DNA of 64,000 bases, taken from Streptomyces himalayensis subsp. himalayensis (GTDB lineage Bacteria; Actinomycetota; Actinomycetes; Streptomycetales; Streptomycetaceae). The number at the start of each line of letters is the position of its first letter. Positions within the stretch are counted from its first letter, which is position 1. The notes beneath the pieces are model-generated. The model had not been told where the DNA came from. It saw only the letters and a list, made by a program, of their open reading frames with translations, and did no database searches. Both the position numbers and the translations under genes were made by a program. Shown here one piece after another: positions 17,041-25,727 of the stretch. The stretch lies in NCBI RefSeq assembly GCF_013778455.1, contig NZ_JACEHE010000031.1, positions 1 to 64,000 on the forward strand, given 5' to 3'.

Positions 17041-18246
17041 CTACCAGGCGACGGGCAGCTCGATCGGGAAGCGCCGGATGGTCTCCGTGTCCCAGCGCAC
17101 CTCCTCGGCGGGCACCGCAAGGCGCAGGTCCGGGAAGCGCTCCACCAGCCGTCCGATGGCCACCTCCAGCTCCGCCATCGCCAGTGGTGCGGCGATGCAG
17201 CGGTGGCCGCCCCAGCCGAAGGTCATGTGCGGTGTGGGGGGGCGGTTCGGGTCGATGGTGTCGGGGTCCGTGAACCGCTTGGGATCGCGGTTCGCCGTCA
17301 GATACGACACATGGACGAAGTCGCCCTTCCGGATCCGCACTCCGCCCATCTCGACGTCCTCCAGTGCCACCCGGGGAATGCCGACGCCCTTGCGGAACGG
17401 GATGTAGCGCAGCAGCTCGTCGAGGACTGCGGTCAGGGTCTCCGGCCGGTTCCTGAGCTGCTCCATCAGCTCGGGGCGGGTGAGGAGGAGATAGGAGATG
17501 TCGCTGATCTGGCAGGTGGCCGTGTCGTGCCCGCTGAGCATCAGCGTCAGCGCCATGACGGCCAGTTCCTGGTCGTCGAGTGCGTCCTCGCCGTCCTTGG
17601 CCGCGGCCAGCGCGCTGATCAGGTCGTCGCCCGGGTTCTTCCGCCGCTCGGCGACCAGCCCGCCGAAGTACTCGCGCAGCTCCGCCTTGGCGGTCGCCGC
17701 GGTCTCACGGCTGTCCGGACCGGTGGAGAGCAGCTGATGCGCGTACTCCTGCATCCGGGGCCGGTCCTCCGGAGCGATTCCGAGCACCTCGCAGATGGTG
17801 TGCTGGGGGAGCCGGTCCGAGAGATGGCGTACCAGATCCGCCGGCGGTCCCTGCTGGGCCATCTCGTCGAGCAGGGCGTCGGTGAGCCCCAGGATCGACT
17901 GGCGCATCCGCTCCACATGCCGGTTGGTGAAGGCCTGTGAGGCGAGATGCCGCAGCCGGGTGCTGCGCGGTGGGTCGATCACGTTGATCGACTCCGGGGA
18001 GACGATCGGCTCCGGCGTCAGCCGCGGATAGTCGTGCCCCATGATCGCTGCTCGGCTGAACCGGTGGTCGGTGGTCACCTGCCGTACGTCGTCGAACCCG
18101 GTGACCAGCCAGGCATCGCCTTCGCCGTACGGCAGCCGGATACGGGCGATGGAGTCGCGCTCCATGAGCGCCGCGAGGGAGGGGTCGAACTCCATGCCTT
18201 CGCTGAAGTCGAACGGACACTTGATTGCTTTGCCGGTTTCGGTCAT
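17041..18246 (-). CDS. Cytochrome P450
   Basis: The 401-residue soluble bacterial P450 shows the I-helix proton-relay segment SGHDTA near residue 240, the K-helix ELLR (ExxR), and the heme-thiolate loop FGWGGHRCIAAPLA. The usual Gly two residues after the Cys is Ala here. The full length is present with an ATG start. No ferredoxin or reductase is adjacent, so redox partners must come from elsewhere. The substrate cannot be inferred and no biosynthetic cluster surrounds it. Confidence 0.92.
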   Translation of the reverse strand: MTETGKAIKCPFDFSEGMEFDPSLAALMERDSIARIRLPYGEGDAWLVTGFDDVRQVTTDHRFSRAAIMGHDYPRLTPEPIVSPESINVIDPPRSTRLRHLASQAFTNRHVERMRQSILGLTDALLDEMAQQGPPADLVRHLSDRLPQHTICEVLGIAPEDRPRMQEYAHQLLSTGPDSRETAATAKAELREYFGGLVAERRKNPGDDLISALAAAKDGEDALDDQELAVMALTLMLSGHDTATCQISDISYLLLTRPELMEQLRNRPETLTAVLDELLRYIPFRKGVGIPRVALEDVEMGGVRIRKGDFVHVSYLTANRDPKRFTDPDTIDPNRPPTPHMTFGWGGHRCIAAPLAMAELEVAIGRLVERFPDLRLAVPAEEVRWDTETIRRFPIELPVAW

Positions 18247-18436
18247 CGCGTACTACTCCCGTTCCAGGACGACGAGCGCGGCTGACGCGCATATGGACGG
18301 GCGGAAGACAGCCGCCTTCGCCGTTTTCCCGCATATGCCTTGTACGCGCTGCCCGAGCGTCGGACACCTCCGGGCGCCCTGATTGACCCGGTGGGAGTAG
18401 CCGAACGGGGGACCGAGGCGAACTGGTACGTCTGCC

Positions 18437-18481
18437 GGCTCTACCGGCTCTGCCCGCTTTATCGGCTTTACCGGCTCAGAC
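18437..18481. repeat. Five tandem 9-bp units
   Basis: Five units (GGCTCTACC, GGCTCTGCC, CGCTTTATC, GGCTTTACC, GGCTCAGAC) follow each other in the gap between the P450 and SDR genes, touching the last codons of the SDR gene. The rest of the 18247-18436 gap shows no gene. Confidence 0.6.
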
Positions 18482-19246
18482 TTCCCGGTGGACCTTCGTG
18501 TTGGAGGCCTGGGCGCGGGGACGGAGGACCAGGAGGTCGACGTTGACGTGGCTGGGGCGGGTGACCGTCCAGGTGATGGTGTCGGCGACGTCGTCGGCTG
18601 TGAGGGGCTCGGCCACGCCCTCGTAGACCTTGGCGGCCTGGTCGGCGTCGCCGCGGTAGCGGGTCACCGCGAACTCGTCGGTCTTGACCATGCCGGGCGC
18701 GATCTCGATGACGCGGACCGGCTGGCCGACGATCTCCAGCCGGAGCGTCTCGGCGAGCACGTGTTCGGCGTGCTTCGCGGCCACGTAGCCGGCACCGCCC
18801 TCGTACGTCCCGTGGCCCGCGGTGGAGGAGAGGACGACGACCGTGCCGTCCCCGCTGGCGACCAGGGCGGGGAGCAGGGCCTGCGTGATGTGGAGGGTGC
18901 CGATGACGTTCGTCTCGTACATCTGGCGCCATTCGGCCGGGTCGCCGGTGGCTACGGGGTCGGCGCCGAGTGCGCCGCCCGCGTTGTTGACCAGCACCTC
19001 GACGTGGTCGAGCGACGCGGCGAAGGCGTCCACGGCCGCGCGGTCCGTGATGTCCAGCGCGTACGCCGTCGCCTGGTGACCGGCCTCGGTGAGCTCCGCC
19101 GCCAGCGTCTCGATGCGGTCCTTGCGGCGTGCGGTGAGGACGACGTGGAAGCCGGCCGCGGCCAGTCGACGTGCGGTTGCGGCGCCGATTCCGCTGCTGG
19201 CACCGGTGACGACGGCGGTCCGGACGGTGGCGTTCGCGGCGGTCAT
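18476..19246 (-). CDS. Short-chain dehydrogenase/reductase (SDR)
   Basis: This classical SDR of 256 residues begins at ATG 19246 (MTAANATVRT). Features are the TGASSGIGAA cofactor motif, VNNAGG, the catalytic Ser in VLSSTAG, and YVAAKH as the YxxxK pair. Arg residues after the second beta strand (TARRKDR) suggest NADPH preference. It is close in type to the YdfG/serine-dehydrogenase group, but the substrate is unknown. It stands alone on the minus strand. Confidence 0.88.
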   Translation of the reverse strand: MTAANATVRTAVVTGASSGIGAATARRLAAAGFHVVLTARRKDRIETLAAELTEAGHQATAYALDITDRAAVDAFAASLDHVEVLVNNAGGALGADPVATGDPAEWRQMYETNVIGTLHITQALLPALVASGDGTVVVLSSTAGHGTYEGGAGYVAAKHAEHVLAETLRLEIVGQPVRVIEIAPGMVKTDEFAVTRYRGDADQAAKVYEGVAEPLTADDVADTITWTVTRPSHVNVDLLVLRPRAQASNTKVHREV

Positions 19247-19334
19247 GGGCTGCTCCTCGACGTCGGGACTGTGGTCCGCGAGCCAGGATAGGTGGGTAGC
19301 GCGAGCGCTCGCGCAGGTGTCCGATCCCTGGGCT

Positions 19335-19515
19335 GTTACCCGTGGTGGGCAGGCGTTCCGCGACCGTTGTGGGCAGGCGTTACGCAGGGCGATGGGGTTC
19401 CAGGGCGCTGCGGGCGGCGGACGGCCGCCGAAGCGGCGAGCGCCGACTACGGGCGGTTCGCACTGCCCAGGCCCTTGAGGTCCTAGGTGGGCACAGCCCA
19501 CGACGGCAGGTGTGT
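19335..19515. repeat. Dispersed repeat-rich intergenic region
   Basis: The 391-bp gap upstream of the SDR gene contains GTTGTGGGCAGGCGTT-type modules twice (about 19345 and 19368), CACTGCCCAGGCCCTTGAGG, and GGTGGGCACAGCCCACGACG. These modules recur at 1-215 and 51701-51800. No gene is supported here. Confidence 0.55.
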
Positions 19516-19637
19516 CGAGGCGTTGGGGTGCCAAGACGTCCGGGGCGCGGGCCGTCACCCTTTTGGAGGACGCCCGCCTCGGGCGCGAGGTGGCATATAT
19601 CGGGGTGACGTAGGGCTGCGCGAGGCGGAGGATCGGG

Positions 19638-20117
19638 ATGCGGATCGTGCGAGCACTGGCCGCGGCAGCCGCAGGCATGACGGTGGCCGCGGCGACAACC
19701 ACGGTGGCGGCCGCCCCCGCAGCAGCAGCCGCACCCGAGGCCGACGTCGCCTACCACGGATATGTCGCCATGGTCCACGGCCAGGTGGGCCTCTGGCTGA
19801 CCCCCCAGAACCACGGCCCGACGAACGTGCCCGACGCCACGGTCCGGCTGCGCTGGTCGTCGCCGCTCGCGGACCTTCAGCAGTTGCCGGGGCAGTGCGC
19901 GCGTGCCGGGGTCAGTACGGTGCTGTGCCGCACCGGCGCGCTCGAGGCGGGCGGCTTGGGCCGGCGGATCGTGATCGCGGTACGGCTCGCGGGTGCGCCA
20001 TCCGAGGTGACCCTGCAGATCGACACCGTGTGGAGCGGTGGAGCAAGGGACAGGAACCCGCAGAACGACCGGCACAGGGTGCTGGCGCTGGACACCGGGG
20101 ACTCCTACTACTTCTGA
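19638..20117 (+). CDS. Small secreted protein of unknown function
   Basis: The 159-residue protein has an Ala-rich signal peptide (residues 1 to about 32, ending AAAAAPEADV) and a mature domain with two cysteines (GQCARAG and LCRTG) that could pair. The remainder is beta-rich (VAYHGYVAMVHGQVGLWLTPQNHG, ATVRLRWS), reminiscent of Ig-like or DUF11-like secreted domains, but I do not recognise the family. It faces the AraC gene convergently. Confidence 0.7.
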   Translation: MRIVRALAAAAAGMTVAAATTTVAAAPAAAAAPEADVAYHGYVAMVHGQVGLWLTPQNHGPTNVPDATVRLRWSSPLADLQQLPGQCARAGVSTVLCRTGALEAGGLGRRIVIAVRLAGAPSEVTLQIDTVWSGGARDRNPQNDRHRVLALDTGDSYYF

Positions 20118-20142
20118 CCGCGCGGCCGGCACAATCGCGGCG

Positions 20143-20982
20143 TCAGCCCCGCGCGTACGCCGTGGGCGGCACCCCCACCGTCGCCGTGAAGTCGCGGACG
20201 AGGTGGGCCTGGTCGGCGTAGCCGAGGTCCGCGGCGAGGGCGGCCCAGTCCACGGCCTGTTCCGACTCGGCCCGTTCCGACTCGGCCCTTTGCAGTGCCT
20301 CGTGGATCCGGTACCGCAGGATGATCCACTTCGGTCCCACGCCGACGTACGACGCGAAGAGCCGCTGGAGCGCCCGTACCGACAGCCCCTCCGCCCGGGC
20401 GAAGGCGGAGACGCGCCGGATCGTGCGGTCGGTGCGGATACGGTCGACCAGGGCCATCGCCAGGTCGGCCTGGGGGTCGGGGTCCGGACCGAGCCGCAGC
20501 AGGAACGCGTCGAGAGCGGCCACGCGCGCGTGCTCGTCGTCGGGCCCGAGGACGGCCTCCGGGGCCTTGTCCAGGGTCCCGGGGTCGCCGGCGTCCGCGA
20601 ACACGTCTTCGAGGGGCAGCCGTAGCCCGGTCCAGTCCGCGACCGGCCGCTCCGGTGTGAAGGGCCGGAAGCCGCCTGGCCGGAACTGCACCCCGCACAC
20701 CCGCCCCCGGCCCTCGAGCTTCTTGCTGAACAGATCGAGCCCTATGCCCGCGACCTCGCCGAACGGCTCGCGGTCCCCGTATCGCTGGAAGACGACGTTC
20801 ACGGACGGATGCGGCACCACGTGCGTGGCGTAGGGCTCGGGGAGGTCCCAGTCGATCAGCCAGTAGTGCTCCAGATAGGGGCGCAGCGGCTCGGCGGGCA
20901 GGTGGCGTCGGAAACATACGCGGGACATCAGGCCCGAGGCGTCGACGATGCCGCGGGTGTCGCTGCGTGGCGTGGCGGCCAT
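20143..20982 (-). CDS. AraC-family transcriptional regulator
   Basis: This regulator of about 279 residues has an N-terminal cupin-like sensing domain (LRPYLEHYWLIDW..., HPSVNVVFQ) and a C-terminal AraC/HTH_18 pair of helix-turn-helix units, including ALQRLFASYVGVGPKWIILRYR and LGYADQAHLVRDFTATVGVPP. A short direct duplication encodes RAESERAESE near residue 248. The ATG at 20982 is preferred over a TTG at 21036. It is divergent from the DinB-fold gene. Confidence 0.85.
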   Translation of the reverse strand: MAATPRSDTRGIVDASGLMSRVCFRRHLPAEPLRPYLEHYWLIDWDLPEPYATHVVPHPSVNVVFQRYGDREPFGEVAGIGLDLFSKKLEGRGRVCGVQFRPGGFRPFTPERPVADWTGLRLPLEDVFADAGDPGTLDKAPEAVLGPDDEHARVAALDAFLLRLGPDPDPQADLAMALVDRIRTDRTIRRVSAFARAEGLSVRALQRLFASYVGVGPKWIILRYRIHEALQRAESERAESEQAVDWAALAADLGYADQAHLVRDFTATVGVPPTAYARG

Positions 20983-21070
20983 GGCCGGATGGTACGTGGG
21001 GCGAGGCGCCGCCGAGCCGTTGTCGCGTTTCTTCAAGCCGCCGGGGTCCGGCCCCTCGTACCGTCAGGGC

Positions 21071-21691
21071 ATGAGCGACATCGACAGCCCTGCGTCCACC
21101 GTGACCGGCACGCACCCCGTCGGCGAGCTCCTCGGCGTGGCCGCCGAACGAGCCGTCCCCGTCGTCCGGGCCATCCCCGACGACCAGCTCACCGCCCCTA
21201 CCCCCTGCGCGGACTACGACGTCCGGGGGCTGGTCAATCACCTCTTCCATGTGGTCGTGCAGTTCCAGGCGCTGGCGGCGAAGAAGCCCGCGGACTTCAG
21301 CAGTACCCCCGACCACGTCGGCGCCGGCCCCGACTGGCGTGAGCGGTTCGCCGAGGAGACGGAGCGGCTGGTGGCCGCGTGGTCCGCGACCGGGGCCGAG
21401 GAGGGCACCACCGGCGCGATGGGCCTTCCGGCGCGGACCGTCGGCTGCATGGTGCTGCTCGACCTGACGGTGCACGCGTGGGATCTGGCGCGCGCCACCG
21501 GCCAGGAGTACCGGGCCGATCCCGCGGCCACAGGAGTCCTGCACGCGCTCGGCGAGGCCGTCGCCGAGCTGGCGCCGACCGCCCGGAAGATGGGTGTCTT
21601 CGCCGATCCGGTCCCGGTGCCGGAGGAGGCCTCCGACTTCGAACGGCTGCTGGGGGACACGGGGCGCGATCCGGCCTGGAGCCGTCCGTAG
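21071..21691 (+). CDS. TIGR03086-type DinB/maleylpyruvate-isomerase-fold protein
   Basis: The 206-residue protein has the PTPCADYDVRGLVNHLFHVV segment and a second helix with DLTVHAWDLARATG. It thus supplies the three-His metal site of the DinB / mycothiol-dependent maleylpyruvate isomerase fold (His in NHL, and H-A-W-D-L). Proteins of this group are putative metal-dependent, mycothiol-linked enzymes; the reaction here is unknown. It is divergent from the AraC gene, which may control it. Confidence 0.82.
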   Translation: MSDIDSPASTVTGTHPVGELLGVAAERAVPVVRAIPDDQLTAPTPCADYDVRGLVNHLFHVVVQFQALAAKKPADFSSTPDHVGAGPDWRERFAEETERLVAAWSATGAEEGTTGAMGLPARTVGCMVLLDLTVHAWDLARATGQEYRADPAATGVLHALGEAVAELAPTARKMGVFADPVPVPEEASDFERLLGDTGRDPAWSRP

Positions 21692-21746
21692 GGCGCGCTC
21701 GGTATCCGTATGCCGGGTCGGGGAATAGCCCCGACCCCGTCACCGT

Positions 21747-21782
21747 TTCGCAGGTGTAGTTGAATCGTCAACCACCTGCGAA
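21747..21782. promoter_or_regulatory. Inverted repeat upstream of the flavin monooxygenase gene
   Basis: TTCGCAGGTG-TA-GTTGA and TCAAC-CACCTGCGAA flank ATCG, giving 15 paired bases with a 2-nt bulge. It ends 12 bp before the ATG. The core GTTGAATCGTCAAC resembles operators of MarR-type regulators (TTGA-n4-TCAA). It could be an operator or a 5' leader hairpin. Confidence 0.6.
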
Positions 21783-21794
21783 GGGTGATCAGCC

Positions 21795-22943
21795 ATGCAG
21801 TTCGGCATCTTCAGCGTCGGCGACGTCACGCCCGACCCGACCACCGGCCGGACACCGACCGAGCACGAGCGCATCAAGGCGATGGTCGCGATCGCGCTGA
21901 AGGCAGAGGAGGTCGGGCTCGACGTCTTCGCGACCGGCGAGCACCACAACCCGCCGTTCGTCCCGTCGTCCCCGACCACGATGCTCGGCTACATCGCCGC
22001 CCGGACGGAGCGGCTGATCCTCTCCACCTCCACGACCCTGATCACCACCAACGACCCGGTGAAGATCGCCGAGGACTTCGCGATGCTCCAGCATCTGGCG
22101 GAGGGCCGGGTCGACGTGATGATGGGCCGCGGCAACACCGGCCCGGTCTATCCGTGGTTCGGACAGGACATCCGCCAGGGCATACCGCTCGCCATCGAGA
22201 ACTACGCGCTGCTGCACCGCCTGTGGCGCGAGGACGTCGTGACGTGGGAAGGCCGCTTCCGTACGCCGCTGCAGTCCTTCACCTCGACGCCGCGGCCGCT
22301 CGACGGTGTCCCGCCCTTCGTCTGGCACGGCTCCATCCGCTCCCCGGAGATCGCCGAACAGGCCGCGTACTACGGCGACGGCTTCTTCCACAACAACATC
22401 TTCTGGCCGAAGGAGCACACCCAGAAGATGGTCGAGCTCTACCGCACGCGGTACGCGCACTACGGCCACGGCACCCCGGAGCAGGCCATCGTGGGCCTCG
22501 GCGGCCAGGTGTTCATGCGGAAGAACTCGCAGGACGCGGTGCGCGAGTTCCGGCCGTACTTCGACAACGCGCCGGTGTACGGACACGGGCCCTCGCTGGA
22601 GGACTTCAGCGAGCAGACCCCGCTGACCGTGGGCTCCCCGCAGCAGGTCATCGAGCGGACCCTGTCCTTCCGCGAGTACGTCGGCGACTACCAGCGCCAG
22701 CTGTTCCTGATGGACCACGCGGGCCTGCCGCTCAAGACGGTCCTCGAACAGCTCGACATGCTCGGCGAGGAGGTCGTGCCGGTGCTGCGCGAGGAGTTCG
22801 CCGAGGGCCGCCCGGCCGATGTGCCGGACGCGCCGACGCACACGTCCCTGCTCGCCACCGCCCAGCAGGACAACCAGCGGGAGATCCAGCAGGACAACCA
22901 GCAGGAGATCCAGGAGGAGATCCAGGAGGTGACGAAGGCATGA
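21795..22943 (+). CDS. Luciferase-like FMN-dependent monooxygenase (LLM class)
   Basis: The 382-residue TIM-barrel flavin monooxygenase shows QFGIFSVGD, ATGEHHNPP, the LLM signature VMMGRGNTGPVYPWFGQD, and WHGSIRSPE. It matches the actinobacterial CE1758-type subfamily. The last 30 residues are a low-complexity Gln/Glu tail encoded by two 24-bp units (22863-22910) and two 12-bp units. The stop overlaps the start of the flavin reductase by 4 nt, so the two probably work as an FMNH2-dependent two-component system. The substrate is unknown. Confidence 0.9.
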   Translation: MQFGIFSVGDVTPDPTTGRTPTEHERIKAMVAIALKAEEVGLDVFATGEHHNPPFVPSSPTTMLGYIAARTERLILSTSTTLITTNDPVKIAEDFAMLQHLAEGRVDVMMGRGNTGPVYPWFGQDIRQGIPLAIENYALLHRLWREDVVTWEGRFRTPLQSFTSTPRPLDGVPPFVWHGSIRSPEIAEQAAYYGDGFFHNNIFWPKEHTQKMVELYRTRYAHYGHGTPEQAIVGLGGQVFMRKNSQDAVREFRPYFDNAPVYGHGPSLEDFSEQTPLTVGSPQQVIERTLSFREYVGDYQRQLFLMDHAGLPLKTVLEQLDMLGEEVVPVLREEFAEGRPADVPDAPTHTSLLATAQQDNQREIQQDNQQEIQEEIQEVTKA

Positions 22944-23680
22944 GGATCGTCGTCGTATCGGCAGGGCTGAGCGTCCCGTCGTCCACCCGGCTGCTCGCCG
23001 ACCGGCTGGCGGCCGCGACCGTGGAACGGCTTCCGGCGGACACGGACCTCCAGGTCGTCGAACTGCGCGACCTGGCCGTGGAGATCGCGCACAACTTCGT
23101 CACCGGCTTCCCTGGCCCGGCGCTGAGCCGCGCCATCGACGCGGTGACGGGCGCGGACGGCCTGATCGTCGTCACACCGGTCTTCACCGCTTCGTACAGC
23201 GGCCTGTTCAAGTCGTTCTTCGACGTGATCGACAAGGACGCGCTCGACGGGAAGCCGGTCCTGATCGCGGCGACCGGCGGCACGCCACGCCACTCGCTCG
23301 TGCTCGAGCACGCGCTGCGCCCGCTCTTCGCGTACCTGCGGGCCGTCGTCGTGCCGACGGCGGTGTACGCCGCGTCCGAGGACTGGGGCGCGGACGGCCT
23401 CGCGGCCCGGATCGAACGGGCGGGTGCGGAGCTCGCGGCGCTGGTGGGGGCGGTGGGGCCGGTTCGGGGCCTGGCGGAGCCGGTGCCCGTGCCTCGTACG
23501 CGGCCCGCGGGCGAGGACATCGCTGGTACGACCGGTCTGACGCTGGACGGATCGGCTGAGGGGCCGGGACCGGAACCGGGAGCGGGAGCGGCCGATCGGC
23601 CCGTCAACGGTTCGGCGGACGACAAGCCGCTGGAAGTGATCCCCTTCGAGCAGCAACTGGCGGCGCTGCGGGTCGGCTGA
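22940..23680 (+). CDS. NADPH-dependent FMN reductase (CE1759-type)
   Basis: The 246-residue flavodoxin-like reductase shows VVSAGLSVPSSTRLLADRL, TPVFTASYSGLFKSFFDVI and LIAATGGTPRHSL for FMN binding. The C-terminal 65 residues are Pro/Gly-rich linker followed by PFEQQLAALRVG. It overlaps the monooxygenase gene (ATGA) and likely supplies FMNH2 to it. Confidence 0.9.
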   Translation: MRIVVVSAGLSVPSSTRLLADRLAAATVERLPADTDLQVVELRDLAVEIAHNFVTGFPGPALSRAIDAVTGADGLIVVTPVFTASYSGLFKSFFDVIDKDALDGKPVLIAATGGTPRHSLVLEHALRPLFAYLRAVVVPTAVYAASEDWGADGLAARIERAGAELAALVGAVGPVRGLAEPVPVPRTRPAGEDIAGTTGLTLDGSAEGPGPEPGAGAADRPVNGSADDKPLEVIPFEQQLAALRVG

Positions 23681-23686
23681 ACGGGC

Positions 23687-23757
23687 GCGGCGGGGCGGTG
23701 AGCCGGGGCGGCGCGGTGGGCCGGGATGGCGCGGTGGGCCGGGATGGCGCGGTCAGC
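23687..23757. repeat. About four tandem 18-bp units
   Basis: The GC-rich unit GATGGCGCGGTGGGCCGG and variants repeat about four times immediately after the flavin reductase stop. The 137-bp gap to the glycosyltransferase stop holds no recognised gene. Confidence 0.7.
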
Positions 23758-23817
23758 TTGGCGACCAGCGCCGTCGCGGCCCTCACGCCTGCTACGGCTG
23801 CGACAGCTGAGACGCTG

Positions 23818-25575
23818 CTACGGCCGCGACGGCGCGCGCCAAGCCGTCCAGCCGCCCGTGCCCGGCAGCGCGTGCGGGGTCCAGGCGAGGGCGTAGCGCG
23901 GAGGGCGATGGCCGCCGACAGTGAGTACGACGGTCGGCTGCCGACCTGCCCGGCGCAGTAGCTCCCGCGTGGTGACCGACCGGTTGTTGCCGCTCGTCTC
24001 CGCGGAGGCGCAGCCCGCGTCGTACGCGACCGGGAGCGCCCGCGGACCTGTGACCAGGCATGGCGCGTGCAGGCCGAGGGCGTGCAGGTCGTCGGCGGCC
24101 AGCCGGTAGCGGTGGTCGACGGCGGCCGTCTCGGCTGTCAGATGCTCCAGCAGGGCGTACTGGGAGACGAGTTGCCCGGCGACGGCGAGGGCGACGACCG
24201 CCGCGACAGGGGTGCCGGCGCGCGCGGCCCGGAGGAGGAGTGCCGCGACGGGGAGGGCGAGCAGCGCGTACGACGGCAGCAGGAAACGCGGGGCGAAGTA
24301 GCCGAGCAGCAAGAGGTACGGCACGGCGAGTGAGGCGGCGCAGGCAACGGGGACGGCGGTGACCGCGAACGGACGGGCCGCGTCAGCGGGCCGGGGGAGC
24401 CGGTCCCCGGTGCCCTCGTCGGTGCCGCCCCTTCCGCGGCGGCGGTCCGCGAACGCGACCATGAGCGCCGCGGCGGTGAGCAGGGGCAACGCCAGCCACC
24501 AGACGGTGAGTTCGGGATGGCGGAGGGGGACCGTGCAGGGTCGGCACAACTCGGGGCCGTTGAGGGCGCGCCATGCGTTGCCGAGGTTGAGGTGCGGGCT
24601 CATACCGCCCTCGGTGGCGCCGGAGATGCGCAGCCGCTGCGGGATTCCGCCGAACCGGACGTACGCCTCGACCACCCACTGGGCGCCGCCTGCGGCAAGC
24701 CCGCCGAGCAGCCAGGGGAGCACGCGGCGCCGTTCGCGTACGAGAACGGCGGCGCCGATGAGGGGGAGGGCGAGCCACCCCGCGTCCGGCAGGCGTACGA
24801 GGGCGGTGGCGGCGAGGCAGCCGGCCATCCACCAGGGCGCGTACCGCTGCCTGGTCACCGGCGTCCGGCCGGGCACCCGAATCGGAATCCGGCCGGGCAC
24901 CCGAATCCGGCCGGGCACCCCCGTCCGCAGGAACCAGCCCGTCGTGGCGACCGCGCCCAGCGCTACCCACAGGTTGGGCATGGCCTGCGGACCGTACAGC
25001 TCGGTCGTCCACAGGCCCGCGAACAACAGCGCGGCGAGCGCCGACGTGCCCGGCCCGACGAGGGGCCGCCAGACCCGGAACGCCGCGTACAGCGCGGCCG
25101 CGGACAGCAGCGCCAGCACGATCCGCAGGACGAAGGGGTCGGAGGTCACGGCGAGCACGGGAGCCACGAGCATGCTCGTGCCGCGGGAGCGCGGGGCGCT
25201 GAAGTACGCGGCGGGGTTGCGCGGGTCGACCTGGGAGACGTAGACGCCCTCGTCCCAGCCGAGCGCGTGTCCGATGTGCGGGACAACGGCGGTGAGCTGG
25301 ACGGTGGCGTACGCGAGGGCGACGAGGCCGAGCCAGGGGGCGGGCCGACGCCGGAGCGTGGCGGGGAACCGCCGACGGCGCTTTCCGCCCGCGGGGCCCG
25401 CGGGGTCGGCGGCCCTCGTGCCCTGGCCTGCGGAGACCGTGACGGTCGCGGTCGGGCCGGTGGCGGCTGGGTGGTCGACGCTTGAGGAGAGGCCGGTGGC
25501 GGCTGGGTGGTCGACACCCGTGGCCCGGCCTGCGCTCGCGCTGCCCCCGACTCGCGCGGTGTACCCCGTTTTCAT
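23818..25575 (-). CDS. GT39/PMT-like integral membrane glycosyltransferase
   Basis: The protein is about 585 residues from ATG 25575 (RBS GGGGAGGGG). An N-terminal Ser/Gly/Ala-rich tail contains a duplicated VDHPAATG (a 25-bp DNA repeat at 25455 and 25491, period 36 bp). About ten membrane segments follow. The first periplasmic loop has GWDEGVYVSQV, whose Asp-Glu resembles the catalytic D-E of GT-C enzymes, then YFSAPRSRGTS and YGPQAMPNLWVA. A VPGR-type repeat lies near 24864-24924. It probably transfers a sugar from a polyprenyl donor, with acceptor unknown. A paralogue lies at 51811-53400. Confidence 0.8.
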   Translation of the reverse strand: MKTGYTARVGGSASAGRATGVDHPAATGLSSSVDHPAATGPTATVTVSAGQGTRAADPAGPAGGKRRRRFPATLRRRPAPWLGLVALAYATVQLTAVVPHIGHALGWDEGVYVSQVDPRNPAAYFSAPRSRGTSMLVAPVLAVTSDPFVLRIVLALLSAAALYAAFRVWRPLVGPGTSALAALLFAGLWTTELYGPQAMPNLWVALGAVATTGWFLRTGVPGRIRVPGRIPIRVPGRTPVTRQRYAPWWMAGCLAATALVRLPDAGWLALPLIGAAVLVRERRRVLPWLLGGLAAGGAQWVVEAYVRFGGIPQRLRISGATEGGMSPHLNLGNAWRALNGPELCRPCTVPLRHPELTVWWLALPLLTAAALMVAFADRRRGRGGTDEGTGDRLPRPADAARPFAVTAVPVACAASLAVPYLLLLGYFAPRFLLPSYALLALPVAALLLRAARAGTPVAAVVALAVAGQLVSQYALLEHLTAETAAVDHRYRLAADDLHALGLHAPCLVTGPRALPVAYDAGCASAETSGNNRSVTTRELLRRAGRQPTVVLTVGGHRPPRYALAWTPHALPGTGGWTAWRAPSRP

Positions 25576-25727
25576 ATCGCCCCTCCCCGCAGCGTCGACC
25601 GCATCCCGGCACACCCTCGCCCCCGCGGGTAAGCCGGCACACCGGCCCAGGTGAGAGCCCGGTAAGAAGAGGGCCGCCGGGGCTCTCGTCAGGACGCAAC
25701 GGCCGGCCCTCTTGGCACACTGGGGCC

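Noticed and set aside
23687..23757. Small minus-strand proline-rich peptide gene over the 18-bp repeats
   Set aside because: The reading frame exists only because the repeat length is a multiple of three; no RBS or motif.
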